NCBI GenBank assembly: GCA_947503925.1
Contig: CANNFQ010000003.1
Span: forward strand, 248,001-312,000
Source: an uncultured Paracoccaceae bacterium
GTDB lineage: Bacteria; Pseudomonadota; Alphaproteobacteria; Rhodobacterales; Rhodobacteraceae
DNA length: 64,000 bases
Direction of reading: 5' to 3'
Both the position numbers and the translations under genes were made by a program. Positions 27,014 through 36,381 of the stretch are shown one piece after another. Position 1 is the first letter of the stretch, and each line of letters opens with the position of its first letter. The notes beneath the pieces are model-generated. The model made no database searches. It worked only from the letters and a program-made list of their open reading frames with translations, and was not told where the DNA came from.

Positions 27014-29605
27014 ATGACAGTTCGATCGTTTACGGGGTTCCTGAACACCGACCTAGTCGGCTCTACCGAGTTTTCGAATGGTGCTACTTTCAACATTGGC
27101 ACCACACCCACGATTGAAATTCTCTTGCAGGACAATAACGGCGATCTGGTGGCCGAAGGTGATGGCATCACGCAGGAAGTGTCATCAGATCCCGGTAACG
27201 ATCAGCTTGCGTTTATCCGCGACGAATCCGGCAATGTTCTGATTGATGGGTCAGAATTCTATATCGAGGCCACATTCACCTTTACGGTCGGTGGACAGGT
27301 ATTCACCGGCTACCATTTGGAACAGCAGGGCGGCAGCGGGCTTGATTTCACAATTCTGCCCCCCGGTGTTCCGGCTGGAACAGCGACTGTCACATCAGTG
27401 AACTATTTCCCCAACCCTGATGAGGTACCTTACGCGGCGCTCAGTTCGGGTGACGAAGTTATCGATGACGATCCCTTTACCAACCTTGATCTATCAGGTG
27501 ACGATGAAATCATTGGCGGCAGAGGCAACGATGACATCTTTGGTGGCGATGGTGCAGATACAATTGATGGTGGCCGCGGCGGCGATACCATTGACGGCGG
27601 CAGAGGCGATGACATCATTGATGCGGGCCAAGGCGCGGACCTGGTATATGGTGGCGCAGGGGATGACATCATTGATGGTGGCGATGGTGCTGACGTTATT
27701 CGTGGCGACACGTCGATTGATCCGGACGCCACGAACACCGAAGGCACTGATTTCAGCGCAATTCCGGACCCAAGTGGTGACGGCACGATCATCGACGATG
27801 GGGACGATCTCAGCAGTGGCTTCAGCCTTGACACAGGCACAATGCAGGTGTCGCTTAGCTTTGCCGATGATGACCCGAACACCCCGGCTGCGGGGTTTGA
27901 GTTCAACAATACAGATGCACAAAACACTGACGGGTTGAATAATGGCGACGGTGCCAGCGACAACGCATTACTCCTTGCCGGACAGAGGGCCGGTGCAACA
28001 TCGACAACAACTATCTCGTTTGCATCCAACGATGCCAGCGTTGAAGATGAAGTTCAGAACGTCAATTTCAGAATCAACGACATTGATGATGCCGGCTGGC
28101 GGGATATCGTCAGGATCAATGCATTTGATGCGGACGGAAACCCGGTTGCGGTTACACTGGCGGGTGGTACCGGTATGGTGCTTTCTGACACTGACGGCGT
28201 GGCCGGAAACGACACGGCCACAGCCATCGACGGCAGCGGAAACGCACAGCCAGGTGATGCCAGCAACTCTCTGCTGGTGGAGGTTGCCGGACCAGTCGCG
28301 TCGATAGAAATCGCATATGGCAACCTTGAACCCGGTGGCCAGCGGATCGACCTGACTGAAATTTTCTTTGACACCATCCCGGCCAATCAGCCGATCGGAT
28401 TCAACGACACAATCGATGGCGGCGGCGGTAACGACACGATCTTTGGGGAGTTGGGCAATGACACAATCGATGGCGGCGCAGGCACCGACATGCTGGATGG
28501 TGGGGTCGGTGGCGATACATTCGTCATCAGCGCGGGCACTGATACCATCACAGGCGGCGACGGTGCCGACACCTTTGATGCCGAAAACGGATCGTCACTG
28601 ACCGGCGAAACCATCACCGTGGATGTGGACAATGATGGTAATGCGACCATCGCGAAAACCAACGATGGCACCATAGATACGACGACAAGTGTCGAAACCT
28701 ATATCGCCGATGAGGATATCACCGAGGCTGACACGATCACCCTGACGGCAACAGATTTGATGTCATCTGACATCAGTGGGATAGATGACAATGCGGTGGG
28801 TATTTTTACTCCCCAGGGCGGGGCGGCTGCCATTGCATTTGGTGGTCCCGGACAGCCAACATTTAGTCAGCTGATCAGCGGCGCTGCAGCCCCGGGAAAC
28901 AACCCGGCGGGCCGCTATCAGATCACCGATGGCGACGAAAGCGGTCAGATTGGCAATATCGCCTTCGAAAACTTCGAGAATATCGACTTTTCGGTTGTGT
29001 GCTTTGCTGGCGGGACTTTGATCCGCACCGATCAAGGCTTGCGCCCGGTTGAAGCATTGTCTGTTGGCGATCTTGTGCAAACCCTTGATCATGGTCTGCA
29101 ACCGTTACGCTGGGTTGGCCATCGGCATTTGGATGCTGCCACATTGGCCGTAAAACCCAACCTGCGCCCCATCCGGATCAAGGCTGGTGCATTGGGCGAA
29201 AACACCCCGGAACGCGATCTGATTGTATCACCGCAGCACCGGATCCTGCTAAAGTCCAAGGTCGCGATCCGTATGTTTGCGACCCAGGAAATCCTGGTGT
29301 CAGCGAAGCAATTACTCGCAGTCGATGGCATTGATATCGCGGATGATGTCGATCAGGTAGCCTATCACCACATCCTGTGCGACAGCCACGAAATCATTTA
29401 CGCTGATGGCGCCCTGGCCGAAACGCTATATACTGGCCCCGAAGCCATGAAGGCGATGAGCGCGGCAGCTAGGCAGGAAATTGCGCAGATTTTTGGCGAT
29501 GTGCCGTTCCTGAACCTGCCGCTGGCGCGCATGAACCCAAAGTCAAAACAGGCGCGGCATCTCGTTGCACGGCACGTCAAGAACGCCAAACCGCTCTGGT
29601 CTTGA
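27014..29605 (+). CDS. RTX-repeat protein with C-terminal Hint (hedgehog/intein) domain
   Basis: This is an 863-residue acidic protein. Residues about 160-235 and 465-520 are runs of GGxGxDxI/L calcium-binding nonapeptides. Between them is a beta-rich domain, and from about residue 662 (VCFAGGTLIRTDQG) runs a Hint domain with the expected HRILL segment. There is no N-terminal signal peptide, which is normal for type I secreted RTX proteins. Roseobacters commonly carry RTX-Hint proteins of this layout. Function (adhesin, surface layer or self-processing toxin) cannot be decided; no transporter genes are adjacent. Confidence 0.87.
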   Translation: MTVRSFTGFLNTDLVGSTEFSNGATFNIGTTPTIEILLQDNNGDLVAEGDGITQEVSSDPGNDQLAFIRDESGNVLIDGSEFYIEATFTFTVGGQVFTGYHLEQQGGSGLDFTILPPGVPAGTATVTSVNYFPNPDEVPYAALSSGDEVIDDDPFTNLDLSGDDEIIGGRGNDDIFGGDGADTIDGGRGGDTIDGGRGDDIIDAGQGADLVYGGAGDDIIDGGDGADVIRGDTSIDPDATNTEGTDFSAIPDPSGDGTIIDDGDDLSSGFSLDTGTMQVSLSFADDDPNTPAAGFEFNNTDAQNTDGLNNGDGASDNALLLAGQRAGATSTTTISFASNDASVEDEVQNVNFRINDIDDAGWRDIVRINAFDADGNPVAVTLAGGTGMVLSDTDGVAGNDTATAIDGSGNAQPGDASNSLLVEVAGPVASIEIAYGNLEPGGQRIDLTEIFFDTIPANQPIGFNDTIDGGGGNDTIFGELGNDTIDGGAGTDMLDGGVGGDTFVISAGTDTITGGDGADTFDAENGSSLTGETITVDVDNDGNATIAKTNDGTIDTTTSVETYIADEDITEADTITLTATDLMSSDISGIDDNAVGIFTPQGGAAAIAFGGPGQPTFSQLISGAAAPGNNPAGRYQITDGDESGQIGNIAFENFENIDFSVVCFAGGTLIRTDQGLRPVEALSVGDLVQTLDHGLQPLRWVGHRHLDAATLAVKPNLRPIRIKAGALGENTPERDLIVSPQHRILLKSKVAIRMFATQEILVSAKQLLAVDGIDIADDVDQVAYHHILCDSHEIIYADGALAETLYTGPEAMKAMSAAARQEIAQIFGDVPFLNLPLARMNPKSKQARHLVARHVKNAKPLWS

Positions 29606-29819
29606 TGACCCGTGCTGACCCGAACATGTGCGGGTAATCAAGACAGGCCGTCTGTCGCCCATCCAAGTACCCCGGACGCGCGCAGCACATGCATTTGATT
29701 GTCATAAGATGGCGCCGCGAAACGGTGACAAATTTGGGTCAGGCCTTTAGCCGCGCCAAAATTGCGGAACTCGGAATGAGACAGCTATCTACCATCGCAG
29801 AGGACCCCCCCTATATCAA

Positions 29820-30860
29820 TCAGGGAAAATGCCGATCACAAACCCTTCGCCCCGGACCGGGCGCCGATCATCAAGGAGCTGTTTGAACTTTATGCGACCG
29901 GCAATTGGAGCCTGTCTGACCTGAAGTGACACGCTAGCCAGCAGGGCCTTACAATCCCACCTGTCCGCCGTCCACGCACCCTGGATGAAATGTTGGATGA
30001 CGACGACGAAGGGAACAATCTGTACCCGAAAGTGGCCCGCCCGCTCAAGGTAAACCATCTGGGAAAGATATTGCGCAATCCATTTTACATCGGTCAGGTG
30101 ATTGGGCCCGAAGGCGTCCATATCCCAAACACCAGCCAAAAAGCGCTCATTGATCACGCAACATTCGTGCAAGTGCAGAAGCTGCTGGCGTCGAAGCGCA
30201 CCAGCATACACTACACTGAAAAATTGGATCACCCGTTTCGCGGCTTTGTGCGCTGCGCCCAGTGCCATCCGGTCTACAGGCCTTATGAGACGAAGGGCAC
30301 TCTACTACAACGCACGCTGCGCGCCCACCTGTAGCAACACGTTCTAGAACTGCAATTTTGACCATGTCTCGGGACTTGTGAGAGAGTTTCGTTCAAAACT
30401 GCAATTCACTGCTGATGAGCTGGATCTGCTCGATGCGCGCAGCGATACCGAGATCGGCGTGCTGGAAGAGCAGAACATCAAGGCTCAAGAGCAACGGGGA
30501 CGCCAACAGGCGCGGATCCGAGAGGACACTGGCCTATCTGCGCAGCAATCAGCTCTCATTGCTCAAACCCGGCGTCTACACCCCTCAATACCTCACCGCT
30601 GAGCGTAACAAGCTCGAAGTCGAACTTGCGCAATTGCTAGATCAGACCAACACATCGCGCGCGGCGATGCGTGATTTGGTCGATGGTATCATGAAGATTT
30701 CAGAACTGCTGAAAATGACTCAAAACCTATACGATCTGGCAAATCCTGTCGAAGAAGAGGTCATTGGCCGAACACTGCTCTTTCTCTGTTGGTGCACCCA
30801 CAGACTGGTTTTCAGAACTGACAGCGGAAGATTGCAGCACAATGATCCGTCGATTGATGA
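29820..30860 (+). pseudogene. Large serine recombinase remnant (frameshifted, with stops)
   Basis: Translation in changing frames gives a recognisable large serine recombinase. It starts with APIIKELFELYATGNWSLSDLK, is broken by a TGA at about 29927, then continues as the recombinase domain LGKILRNPFYIGQVIGPEG and a zinc-ribbon piece RGFVRCAQC. A frame change (ALYYNARCAPTCSNTF) follows, then a coiled-coil tail with LVDGIMKISELLK. The catalytic serine domain at the N terminus is not visible. At least two frameshifts and several stops make it non-functional. It marks a former integrated element. Confidence 0.75.
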
Positions 30861-31042
30861 TAATATGCGGTCGATCAGACGCTTCCGTATGGTGGTGGCG
30901 CGTTTACTGCTCAGATGTCGAGTTGAAGAAAAGCACTTGGGACTGATTGAGGCTGGTGGGTCGCTGGTGGTGGATTGTGGTGTTGACCAAAACGACGAAA
31001 TCCTGTTTCCAGACGTTAGAACTCGAACCGCAGGTTGTTTTG

Positions 31043-31993
31043 ATGCGCATAAATTTTCTTAGAAAAAACCGAGAAAAGATCAAGAAAATCAAAAAAAGGG
31101 TCTTAGCGCTTGAAGCTAGAATATCGAGTATTGAAAATATGATGTCGTACGCCAACCCTTTCGAGCAAAGTTTGGAATCGTATCAAAACCGGTATGCTTT
31201 GAGCCTTGAGGAGATTGCGCAAGACCTCCCCGAAATCCGGACAGATCATGTAGACCTAAAACGGGAGGACTTTGAAGCGTTTTTAGAGCAATATTTGCCG
31301 TGGCACGAAGCGATTTCCGAGCTTTCGGATCACAAGAAAAAACTGGAGCTCTTTTCTACTTTTCATTTTCTTGGCGCAAAACTTCTCGGGGTATATCTTG
31401 ATGCTGCGGGCGGCGGGTTCTCTTATGCCGGAACTATTCAAGCCGACCGTACAATTCTGCAGGACATGGAGATTAGAGAGACCGTAAGGGAAAGATCAGG
31501 TGCCCATGTCGAGTACGTTGAAAGCAGCTTAACAGGGATTCCGCTAGATGACTGTTCTGTCGATGCAATTTCAACACATCATTCGTTTGAGCACTTCCAA
31601 GGATCAGCTGACAGTGATTTTATCGTCGAGGCGCAGCGCATTTTGAAGCCCGGTGGAATGCTTGCATTGGTGCCACTTTTCATTGCAAGAAATGCAATTG
31701 AAATGACAAACTTTTCCGACTTCTCAAATTGGTCAATCAGTGAGAAGCATCGCGTCTTTGACCCGAATGCGACATTGCCCGGCAAGAAATCCGGCAACTT
31801 CGCACGCATTTATGACACAACTACCTTTCGAGAAAGAGTCTTGTCGAAGGTTGACCCTGCTAACTTCGATCTCGCACTGACTGAATTGACATTGGAAGGT
31901 CGACCAATCCCAGACCCGATCACATATCACAATCACAAGGTTTCGAACTTCAACTACCCTTATCGTCTCTTGACCATGACTAAGAAGGGATAA
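31043..31993 (+). CDS. SAM-dependent class I methyltransferase, low-GC accessory gene
   Basis: The 316-residue protein has a basic coiled-coil start (NFLRKNREKIKKIKKRVLAL). Next come a methyltransferase core with an altered motif I (YLDAAGGGFSYAG in place of DxGxGxG), an acidic motif near HVEYVESSLTGIPLDD, and the late ILKPGGMLALVPL that is usual in type 11 methyltransferases. Base composition is clearly more AT-rich than its neighbours. It lies between recombinase and integrase remnants, so it is probably transferred cargo. A role in surface polysaccharide modification is common for such proteins but is only a guess here. Confidence 0.78.
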   Translation: MRINFLRKNREKIKKIKKRVLALEARISSIENMMSYANPFEQSLESYQNRYALSLEEIAQDLPEIRTDHVDLKREDFEAFLEQYLPWHEAISELSDHKKKLELFSTFHFLGAKLLGVYLDAAGGGFSYAGTIQADRTILQDMEIRETVRERSGAHVEYVESSLTGIPLDDCSVDAISTHHSFEHFQGSADSDFIVEAQRILKPGGMLALVPLFIARNAIEMTNFSDFSNWSISEKHRVFDPNATLPGKKSGNFARIYDTTTFRERVLSKVDPANFDLALTELTLEGRPIPDPITYHNHKVSNFNYPYRLLTMTKKG

Positions 31994-32099
31994 AGCGGTC
32001 GGCGTTCAGGTCACCCATTTTGTCGGTTTCCTTGCACATAAACGTCAAACAACTTGCAGCCACATTAGGTTCGACGGCATCCAGTTTCGACTATGATCA

Positions 32100-32470
32100 G
32101 CAACAGGCTGGTCGTGGTTCGACGTGTCAGATTTTCTTGCGCATCGTAGCATCAGCCAGTTCACCATCGTAGGCCATCTGCAGGTATTCTTCGGCAACAA
32201 GATGAAAGGTCGTGCGCGATTGCGTCTCCGCTTCAATCTGGTCGAGGCGCTTCTGCACAGCAGGATCGTCACCGTTTGATACCTGGGTCCGAGCTTGCTC
32301 ACGGTACGGACCGTGGGATAGCAAACGTTCTCTCCCAAAGTGACGATACTTCTGTTGTCACAACTTCGAACCGTTTGGCTTCACCAGCACAAACAAACCA
32401 CCGTCAGCTGATAGCTTATAAGGCTTGCGCGAATCTCTGCCTTTCTGATCTTGACGTCGGAAAGTGCTAT
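32100..32470 (-). pseudogene. Tyrosine integrase (DUF4102-type) fossil beside tRNA-Leu
   Basis: On the minus strand from 32470 a degraded prophage-type integrase N terminus can be read: ATA in place of the start ATG, then ALSDVKIRKAEIR, a one-base frameshift, KPYKLSADGGLFVLVKPNGS, and KL followed by TGA where the family has Trp. Next come QKYR and, after a variable stretch, DPAVQKRLDQIEAETQSRTT, FHLVAEEYLQMA and TMRKKI, then a second TGA again at a Trp position. The catalytic domain is gone. It starts 160 bp from tRNA-Leu(CAG), the expected site for such an integrase. Confidence 0.8.
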
Positions 32471-32472
32471 TT

Positions 32473-32522
32473 GGGGTATCGGCCTCTCACCGTGGGGGCA
32501 ATACCCCAAATGATACCCCCCC
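32473..32522. repeat. GGGGTAT-type repeats upstream of the integrase fossil
   Basis: On the minus strand GGGGTATCA, GGGGTATTG and an inverted GATACCCC are packed into about 50 bp between tRNA-Leu and the integrase remnant. Such short repeats may be arm-type or excisionase sites of the former element. This is suggestive only. Confidence 0.35.
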
Positions 32523-32630
32523 AACAGTGTGATTTCTGGGGAATCGTATGTTCAGCTATGGTCAATACGATACAAATGCACCCAAAACATCACGTTTGCG
32601 GGCCGATATGTGATCTATGTTCGGGATGAA

Positions 32631-32717
32631 TGGTGCCCAGGAGAGGACTCGAACCTCCACGTCCATACAGACACCAGCACCTGAAGCTGGCGCGTCTACC
32701 AATTCCGCCACCTGGGC
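32631..32717 (-). tRNA. tRNA-Leu (anticodon CAG)
   Basis: An 87-base class II tRNA with acceptor GCCCAGG/CCTGGGC, a D arm TGGCGGAATTGGTAGACGC, and an anticodon stem CCAGC/GCTGG around TTCAGGT (anticodon CAG). It also has a long variable arm, T loop TTCGAGT, and encoded ACCA. All stems pair. It is the probable attachment site for the decayed island to its left in window coordinates. Confidence 0.96.
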
Positions 32718-32876
32718 AGGTGTCGTGGACGCGGATTTAAGCGGGCTTGCCACCCCTGTCAACGGGATTCGACAGCCAAATGAGAAGACTCTGCACTTGC
32801 AGTGGCAATTGCGCCTTGTCTGGCTGTGGCCGGGTCGGTAAACCCGTGGCGCAGAGTTGCAATAAAGGCGTGCCCC

Positions 32877-33857
32877 ATGTCCCAGCTTGTCACGATTTTT
32901 GGCGGATCCGGTTTTGTCGGACGATATATCGCGCGCCGGATGGCCAAGGAAGGCTGGCGCGTCCGCGTTGCAGTGCGCAATGTCAATGAAGCGATGTTCG
33001 TCCGTCCTTATGGTGTGGTTGGTCAGGTTGAACCGGTATTCTGCAATATCCGCGATGATGCCAGCGTGGCCGCAGCGACCGAGGGTGCGGATGCCGTGGT
33101 GAATTGCGTTGGTGTACTTGATGAGTTGGGCAAGAATACCTTTGATGCGGTTCAGGCCGAAGGGGCCGAGAGGATCGCCCGGGTCGCTGCATCCTTGGGC
33201 GTCGCCCGGATGGTCCACCTGTCTGCCATCGGCGCCAATGCGGAGGCCGCCAGCCAGTATGCCCGCACCAAGGCAGCGGGTGAGGCTGGGGTGCTGCAGC
33301 ATATGCCTGATGCTGTGATCCTGCGTCCATCGATCATCTTTGGCCCGGAAGATCAGTTCTTTAACCGTTTTGCGGGCATGACTCGGCTTGGGCCCGTTCT
33401 GCCGGTTGTCGGTGCTGAAACACGGTTCCAGCCTGTCTATGTCGATGATGTCGCGGCTGCCGCTGCTATGGCGATTGAGGGGGCGGCAGGGCCGGGCGTT
33501 TATGAGCTTGGTGGGCCAGATGTGATGACTTTCCGTGGATTGATGCAACTGATGTTGCAGATCGTGCGCCGCAGACGTTTGATCCTGAACATGCCATTCT
33601 GGATTGCCCGGATTATGGCGTCGGTCTTTGGTGTTGTGCGTGCCATGTCGTTGGGCATCATCAAGGGCCCGGTAACGAAGGATCAGGTGCTGAACCTAGC
33701 CGTTGACAATGTCGTCGCCGAGGATGCCCAAGGTTTTGAGGCATTGGGCATGTCACCGACTGCGATGGAGGCTGTTCTGCCCGACTATCTATGGCGCTTC
33801 CGCCCGTCCGGCCAGTATGATGCGATCAAGGAATCAGCAAAGAACCTGAAGGCCTAG
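32877..33857 (+). CDS. NAD-dependent epimerase-like protein, complex I NDUFA9-type
   Basis: This is a 326-residue atypical short-chain dehydrogenase with N-terminal TIFGGSGFVGRYIARRMA (NAD(P) site), HLSAIGAN and a late hydrophobic stretch. It matches the alphaproteobacterial relatives of the NDUFA9 subunit of respiratory complex I. ATG 32877 gives the canonical start; an in-frame extension to 32802 is unlikely. It ends in a 4-bp tail-to-tail overlap with uppP. Confidence 0.85.
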   Translation: MSQLVTIFGGSGFVGRYIARRMAKEGWRVRVAVRNVNEAMFVRPYGVVGQVEPVFCNIRDDASVAAATEGADAVVNCVGVLDELGKNTFDAVQAEGAERIARVAASLGVARMVHLSAIGANAEAASQYARTKAAGEAGVLQHMPDAVILRPSIIFGPEDQFFNRFAGMTRLGPVLPVVGAETRFQPVYVDDVAAAAAMAIEGAAGPGVYELGGPDVMTFRGLMQLMLQIVRRRRLILNMPFWIARIMASVFGVVRAMSLGIIKGPVTKDQVLNLAVDNVVAEDAQGFEALGMSPTAMEAVLPDYLWRFRPSGQYDAIKESAKNLKA

Positions 33858-34657
33858 CCATAAGCGATCCATAACAGTACAAGGCCCAACGCGATCCGAT
33901 AGATCACATAGGGTGTGTAACTGATCGCCTTCAACAGCCGCATCATCAGCGTCAGTGCCAGCAGGGCTGCGGCGAAAGACATGGCCGCCACGATCCCGAT
34001 ATCGCGCAGGTCCGACGCGTTCGCCGTTCCGATGACATCCAGCCCAAGCAGGGCCGCCGAGGCGATGATGGTCGGGATCGACATTAGCATGGAAAGCCGC
34101 GCGGCATCTGTGCGTGTGTAGCCCAGCATCCGCCCCGCCGTGATCGTGATGCCGGATCGTGATGTGCCGGGGATCAGGGCAACCGCCTGCCAGAGGCCCA
34201 TTTGCAGGGCGTCCTTGAGGCTCCATTTTTCTGTTGTCTTTTCAATGGGTCCTGTCTGGTCTGCCCAGTATAGGACGATACCAAATATGATCATCGCCCA
34301 GCCGATCACGGCAATCCCGCGCATGGCGTCGGAGAGGCCTGTTAGCTTCAGTACCAGCCCGACAAGGATTACCGGGATCGTCGCGATCAACAGGCACAAA
34401 GCGAGGAATGCGCCTTGGGTGTCGATCTTGCCGCGCAAGAGGCGCAGCAAGCCACCCAGTGCCAGCCGCACATCTGCCCAGAAATAGAGGATGACGGCCA
34501 GCAAGGTGCCGACATGCGCGGCAACGTCGATGATCTGCCCTTGATCGGCCAAGCCGCTGAGCGAGGGCAGCAATATCAGGTGACCAGAAGAGGAGACCGG
34601 CAGAAATTCAGTGACGCCTTGGATCAGCGCGATCAGGATCAGGTTGAAGGTTGTCAT
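33854..34657 (-). CDS. uppP: Undecaprenyl-diphosphatase UppP (BacA)
   Basis: The 267-residue membrane protein has both family signatures: EFLPVSSSGHLILL near the N terminus (residues about 17-30) and PGTSRSGITI in the middle. UppP dephosphorylates undecaprenyl diphosphate to recycle the lipid carrier of peptidoglycan synthesis and gives bacitracin tolerance. Its length is typical. Confidence 0.95.
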   Translation of the reverse strand: MTTFNLILIALIQGVTEFLPVSSSGHLILLPSLSGLADQGQIIDVAAHVGTLLAVILYFWADVRLALGGLLRLLRGKIDTQGAFLALCLLIATIPVILVGLVLKLTGLSDAMRGIAVIGWAMIIFGIVLYWADQTGPIEKTTEKWSLKDALQMGLWQAVALIPGTSRSGITITAGRMLGYTRTDAARLSMLMSIPTIIASAALLGLDVIGTANASDLRDIGIVAAMSFAAALLALTLMMRLLKAISYTPYVIYRIALGLVLLWIAYG

Positions 34658-34722
34658 CAGTTCTGGCTGTTTGATTCGGTTTCGCCAAACTAACCCGTTC
34701 AGAAACAGGTAAAAGAGTGTAT

Positions 34723-34744
34723 ATAGGTCTCATATCGGACCTAT
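34723..34744. promoter_or_regulatory. Inverted repeat upstream of gltD
   Basis: ATAGGTC and GACCTAT flank an eight-base spacer about 130 bp ahead of gltD, just after a TATATA stretch that could be a -10 element. Similar AGGTC...GACCT arms occur ahead of the secreted-protein gene at 36414. This may be a regulatory site for the glutamate synthase locus. Confidence 0.35.
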
Positions 34745-34875
34745 TAATTGGCAAATTTTCGACTAACCTCATCGGTTGGTGTTGATTTTCTTATTAAAGG
34801 TCAGCAATACTGCCTTTTCATCTGTTTCAAGCTGTTTTAAAAGGCGGCTCGCCTTTGAATATGGGAGTGTACTGC

Positions 34876-36303
34876 ATGGCTGGCCAAAAGATGCTGAAAT
34901 TTACGGCTGTAGAGCGCGACATGCCGGAGAAACGTCCGCCGAACCTACGCAAAGAAGATTTTGGTGAGATTTATGCCCAGTACGCCCGCGACAAGGCCGC
35001 AGAGCAGGCCAGCCGGTGCAGCCAATGTGGCGTGCCGTATTGCCAGACCCATTGCCCGCTGCACAACAACATCCCCGATTGGCTGCGCCTGACCGCCGAA
35101 GGCCGGTTGCAGGAAGCTTATGACATCAGCCAGGCGACAAACACTTTCCCGGAAATCTGTGGCCGTATCTGCCCGCAGGACCGCCTGTGCGAAGGTAATT
35201 GTGTCATTGAACAATCCGGCCATGGCACGGTGACCATCGGGTCAGTGGAAAAATACATTACTGATACTGCGTTTGCCGAAGGATGGGTGAAACCGATTCA
35301 GCCCCATGCCGAACGCAGCGAAAGTGTCGGCATCATTGGTGCCGGCCCCGGTGGCCTCGCTGCTGCTGACATGCTGCGCCGCCAGGGTGTGCAAGTAACC
35401 GTTTATGATCGCTATGATCGCGGTGGCGGTCTGCTGACCTATGGCATCCCCGGTTTCAAGCTGGAAAAAGATGTGGTGATGCAGCGCATGGCCCAGCTGG
35501 AAAATGGCGGCGTGCAATTCGTGCTGAACTGTGAAGTGGGCGAGGACCTGTCATTTGATGCTATTCGCGGCAAACATGATGCCGTCCTGATTGCCACGGG
35601 CGTCTATAAAACAAGGGACCTGCCCGATAGTTTCGCCGATGGGATTGTCAGCGCGATTGATTATCTGACCGCCAGCAACCGCAAATCTTTTGGCGATGAA
35701 GTGCCGGAATTTGACAGTGGCGAATTGAATGCTGCCGGTAAGCGCGTTGTTGTCATCGGTGGTGGTGACACGGCGATGGATTGCGTGCGCACCGCCATCC
35801 GGCAGGGTGCTGACAGCGTCAAATGCCTGTATCGTCGCGACCGCGCCAACATGCCCGGATCGCAGCGCGAGGTGCAGAATGCCGAGGAAGAGGGTGTTGA
35901 TTTTGTCTGGCTTTCCGCCCCCGCCGGATTTGACGGTGATCCGGTGACCGGCGTGAAGGTGCAAAAGATGCGCCTTGGTGCGCCTGATGCGACAGGCCGC
36001 CAATCGCCAGAGGTGATCGAAGGTGCCGATTATGTCGAAGAGGTCGATCTGGTGATCAAAGCGTTAGGTTTTGAACCCGAGGATCTGCCGCAACTGTGGG
36101 GCACTGATGGTCTGGAGGTCACGCGTTGGGGCACCGTGAAGGCTGATTTCGGCACAGGTGCGACCAGTCTTGAAGGCGTCTATGCTGCGGGTGACATCGT
36201 CCGTGGGGCGTCATTGGTCGTTTGGGCCATTCGCGATGGACGCGATGCCGCGACGGCCATTCTTGAGTATCTGGGTCAGGCCGCTAACGTGGCGGCAGAA
36301 TAG
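34876..36303 (+). CDS. gltD: Glutamate synthase [NADPH] small subunit
   Basis: This 475-residue protein has the N-terminal cysteine clusters for two 4Fe-4S centres (CSQCGVPYCQTHCP and CGRICPQDRLCEGNC). Two nucleotide-binding folds follow (GAGPGGLAAADMLRR for FAD, VVVIGGGDTAMDC for NADPH). It passes electrons from NADPH to GltB for glutamate synthesis. The ATG at 34876 is preferred, with GGGAG upstream. Unusually it is separated from gltB by two small secreted-protein genes. Confidence 0.95.
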   Translation: MAGQKMLKFTAVERDMPEKRPPNLRKEDFGEIYAQYARDKAAEQASRCSQCGVPYCQTHCPLHNNIPDWLRLTAEGRLQEAYDISQATNTFPEICGRICPQDRLCEGNCVIEQSGHGTVTIGSVEKYITDTAFAEGWVKPIQPHAERSESVGIIGAGPGGLAAADMLRRQGVQVTVYDRYDRGGGLLTYGIPGFKLEKDVVMQRMAQLENGGVQFVLNCEVGEDLSFDAIRGKHDAVLIATGVYKTRDLPDSFADGIVSAIDYLTASNRKSFGDEVPEFDSGELNAAGKRVVVIGGGDTAMDCVRTAIRQGADSVKCLYRRDRANMPGSQREVQNAEEEGVDFVWLSAPAGFDGDPVTGVKVQKMRLGAPDATGRQSPEVIEGADYVEEVDLVIKALGFEPEDLPQLWGTDGLEVTRWGTVKADFGTGATSLEGVYAAGDIVRGASLVVWAIRDGRDAATAILEYLGQAANVAAE

Positions 36304-36315
36304 CCGAAAAACACT

Positions 36316-36365
36316 GTCGGCAAAGCGTCGGCCAAACGTCGGACTTGCGTCGGGCAATGTGTCGG
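36316..36365. repeat. Five GTCGG direct repeats at 11-12 bp spacing
   Basis: GTCGG occurs at 36316, 36327, 36338, 36349 and 36361, that is with steps of 11, 11, 11 and 12 bp, placing all copies on one face of the helix. They lie in the 110-bp gap between gltD and the first secreted-protein gene, just ahead of a perfect dyad. This looks like a cooperative protein-binding array. Confidence 0.55.
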
Positions 36366-36381
36366 ACCCCAACATATAGAT

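Noticed and set aside
27430..28029. A 199-codon minus-strand ORF, rich in Ser and Pro, inside the RTX gene
   Set aside because: It is the antisense shadow of the RTX repeats, with repeat-driven composition and no ribosome binding site.
30947..31042. An N-terminal extension of the methyltransferase
   Set aside because: It is in the tail of the degraded recombinase, has a different composition and no ribosome binding site; ATG 31043 fits the domain start.
32045..32338. A 97-codon minus-strand ORF in the integrase region as a separate gene
   Set aside because: It is an out-of-frame reading of the integrase fossil; the neighbouring frame gives the integrase-like residues.
29606..32630. A duplicated tRNA-Leu 3' end (attL/attR pair) bounding the island
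   Set aside because: I looked for a second copy of the tRNA-Leu T-arm to acceptor segment to the left and found none. The far border may lie outside or be eroded.
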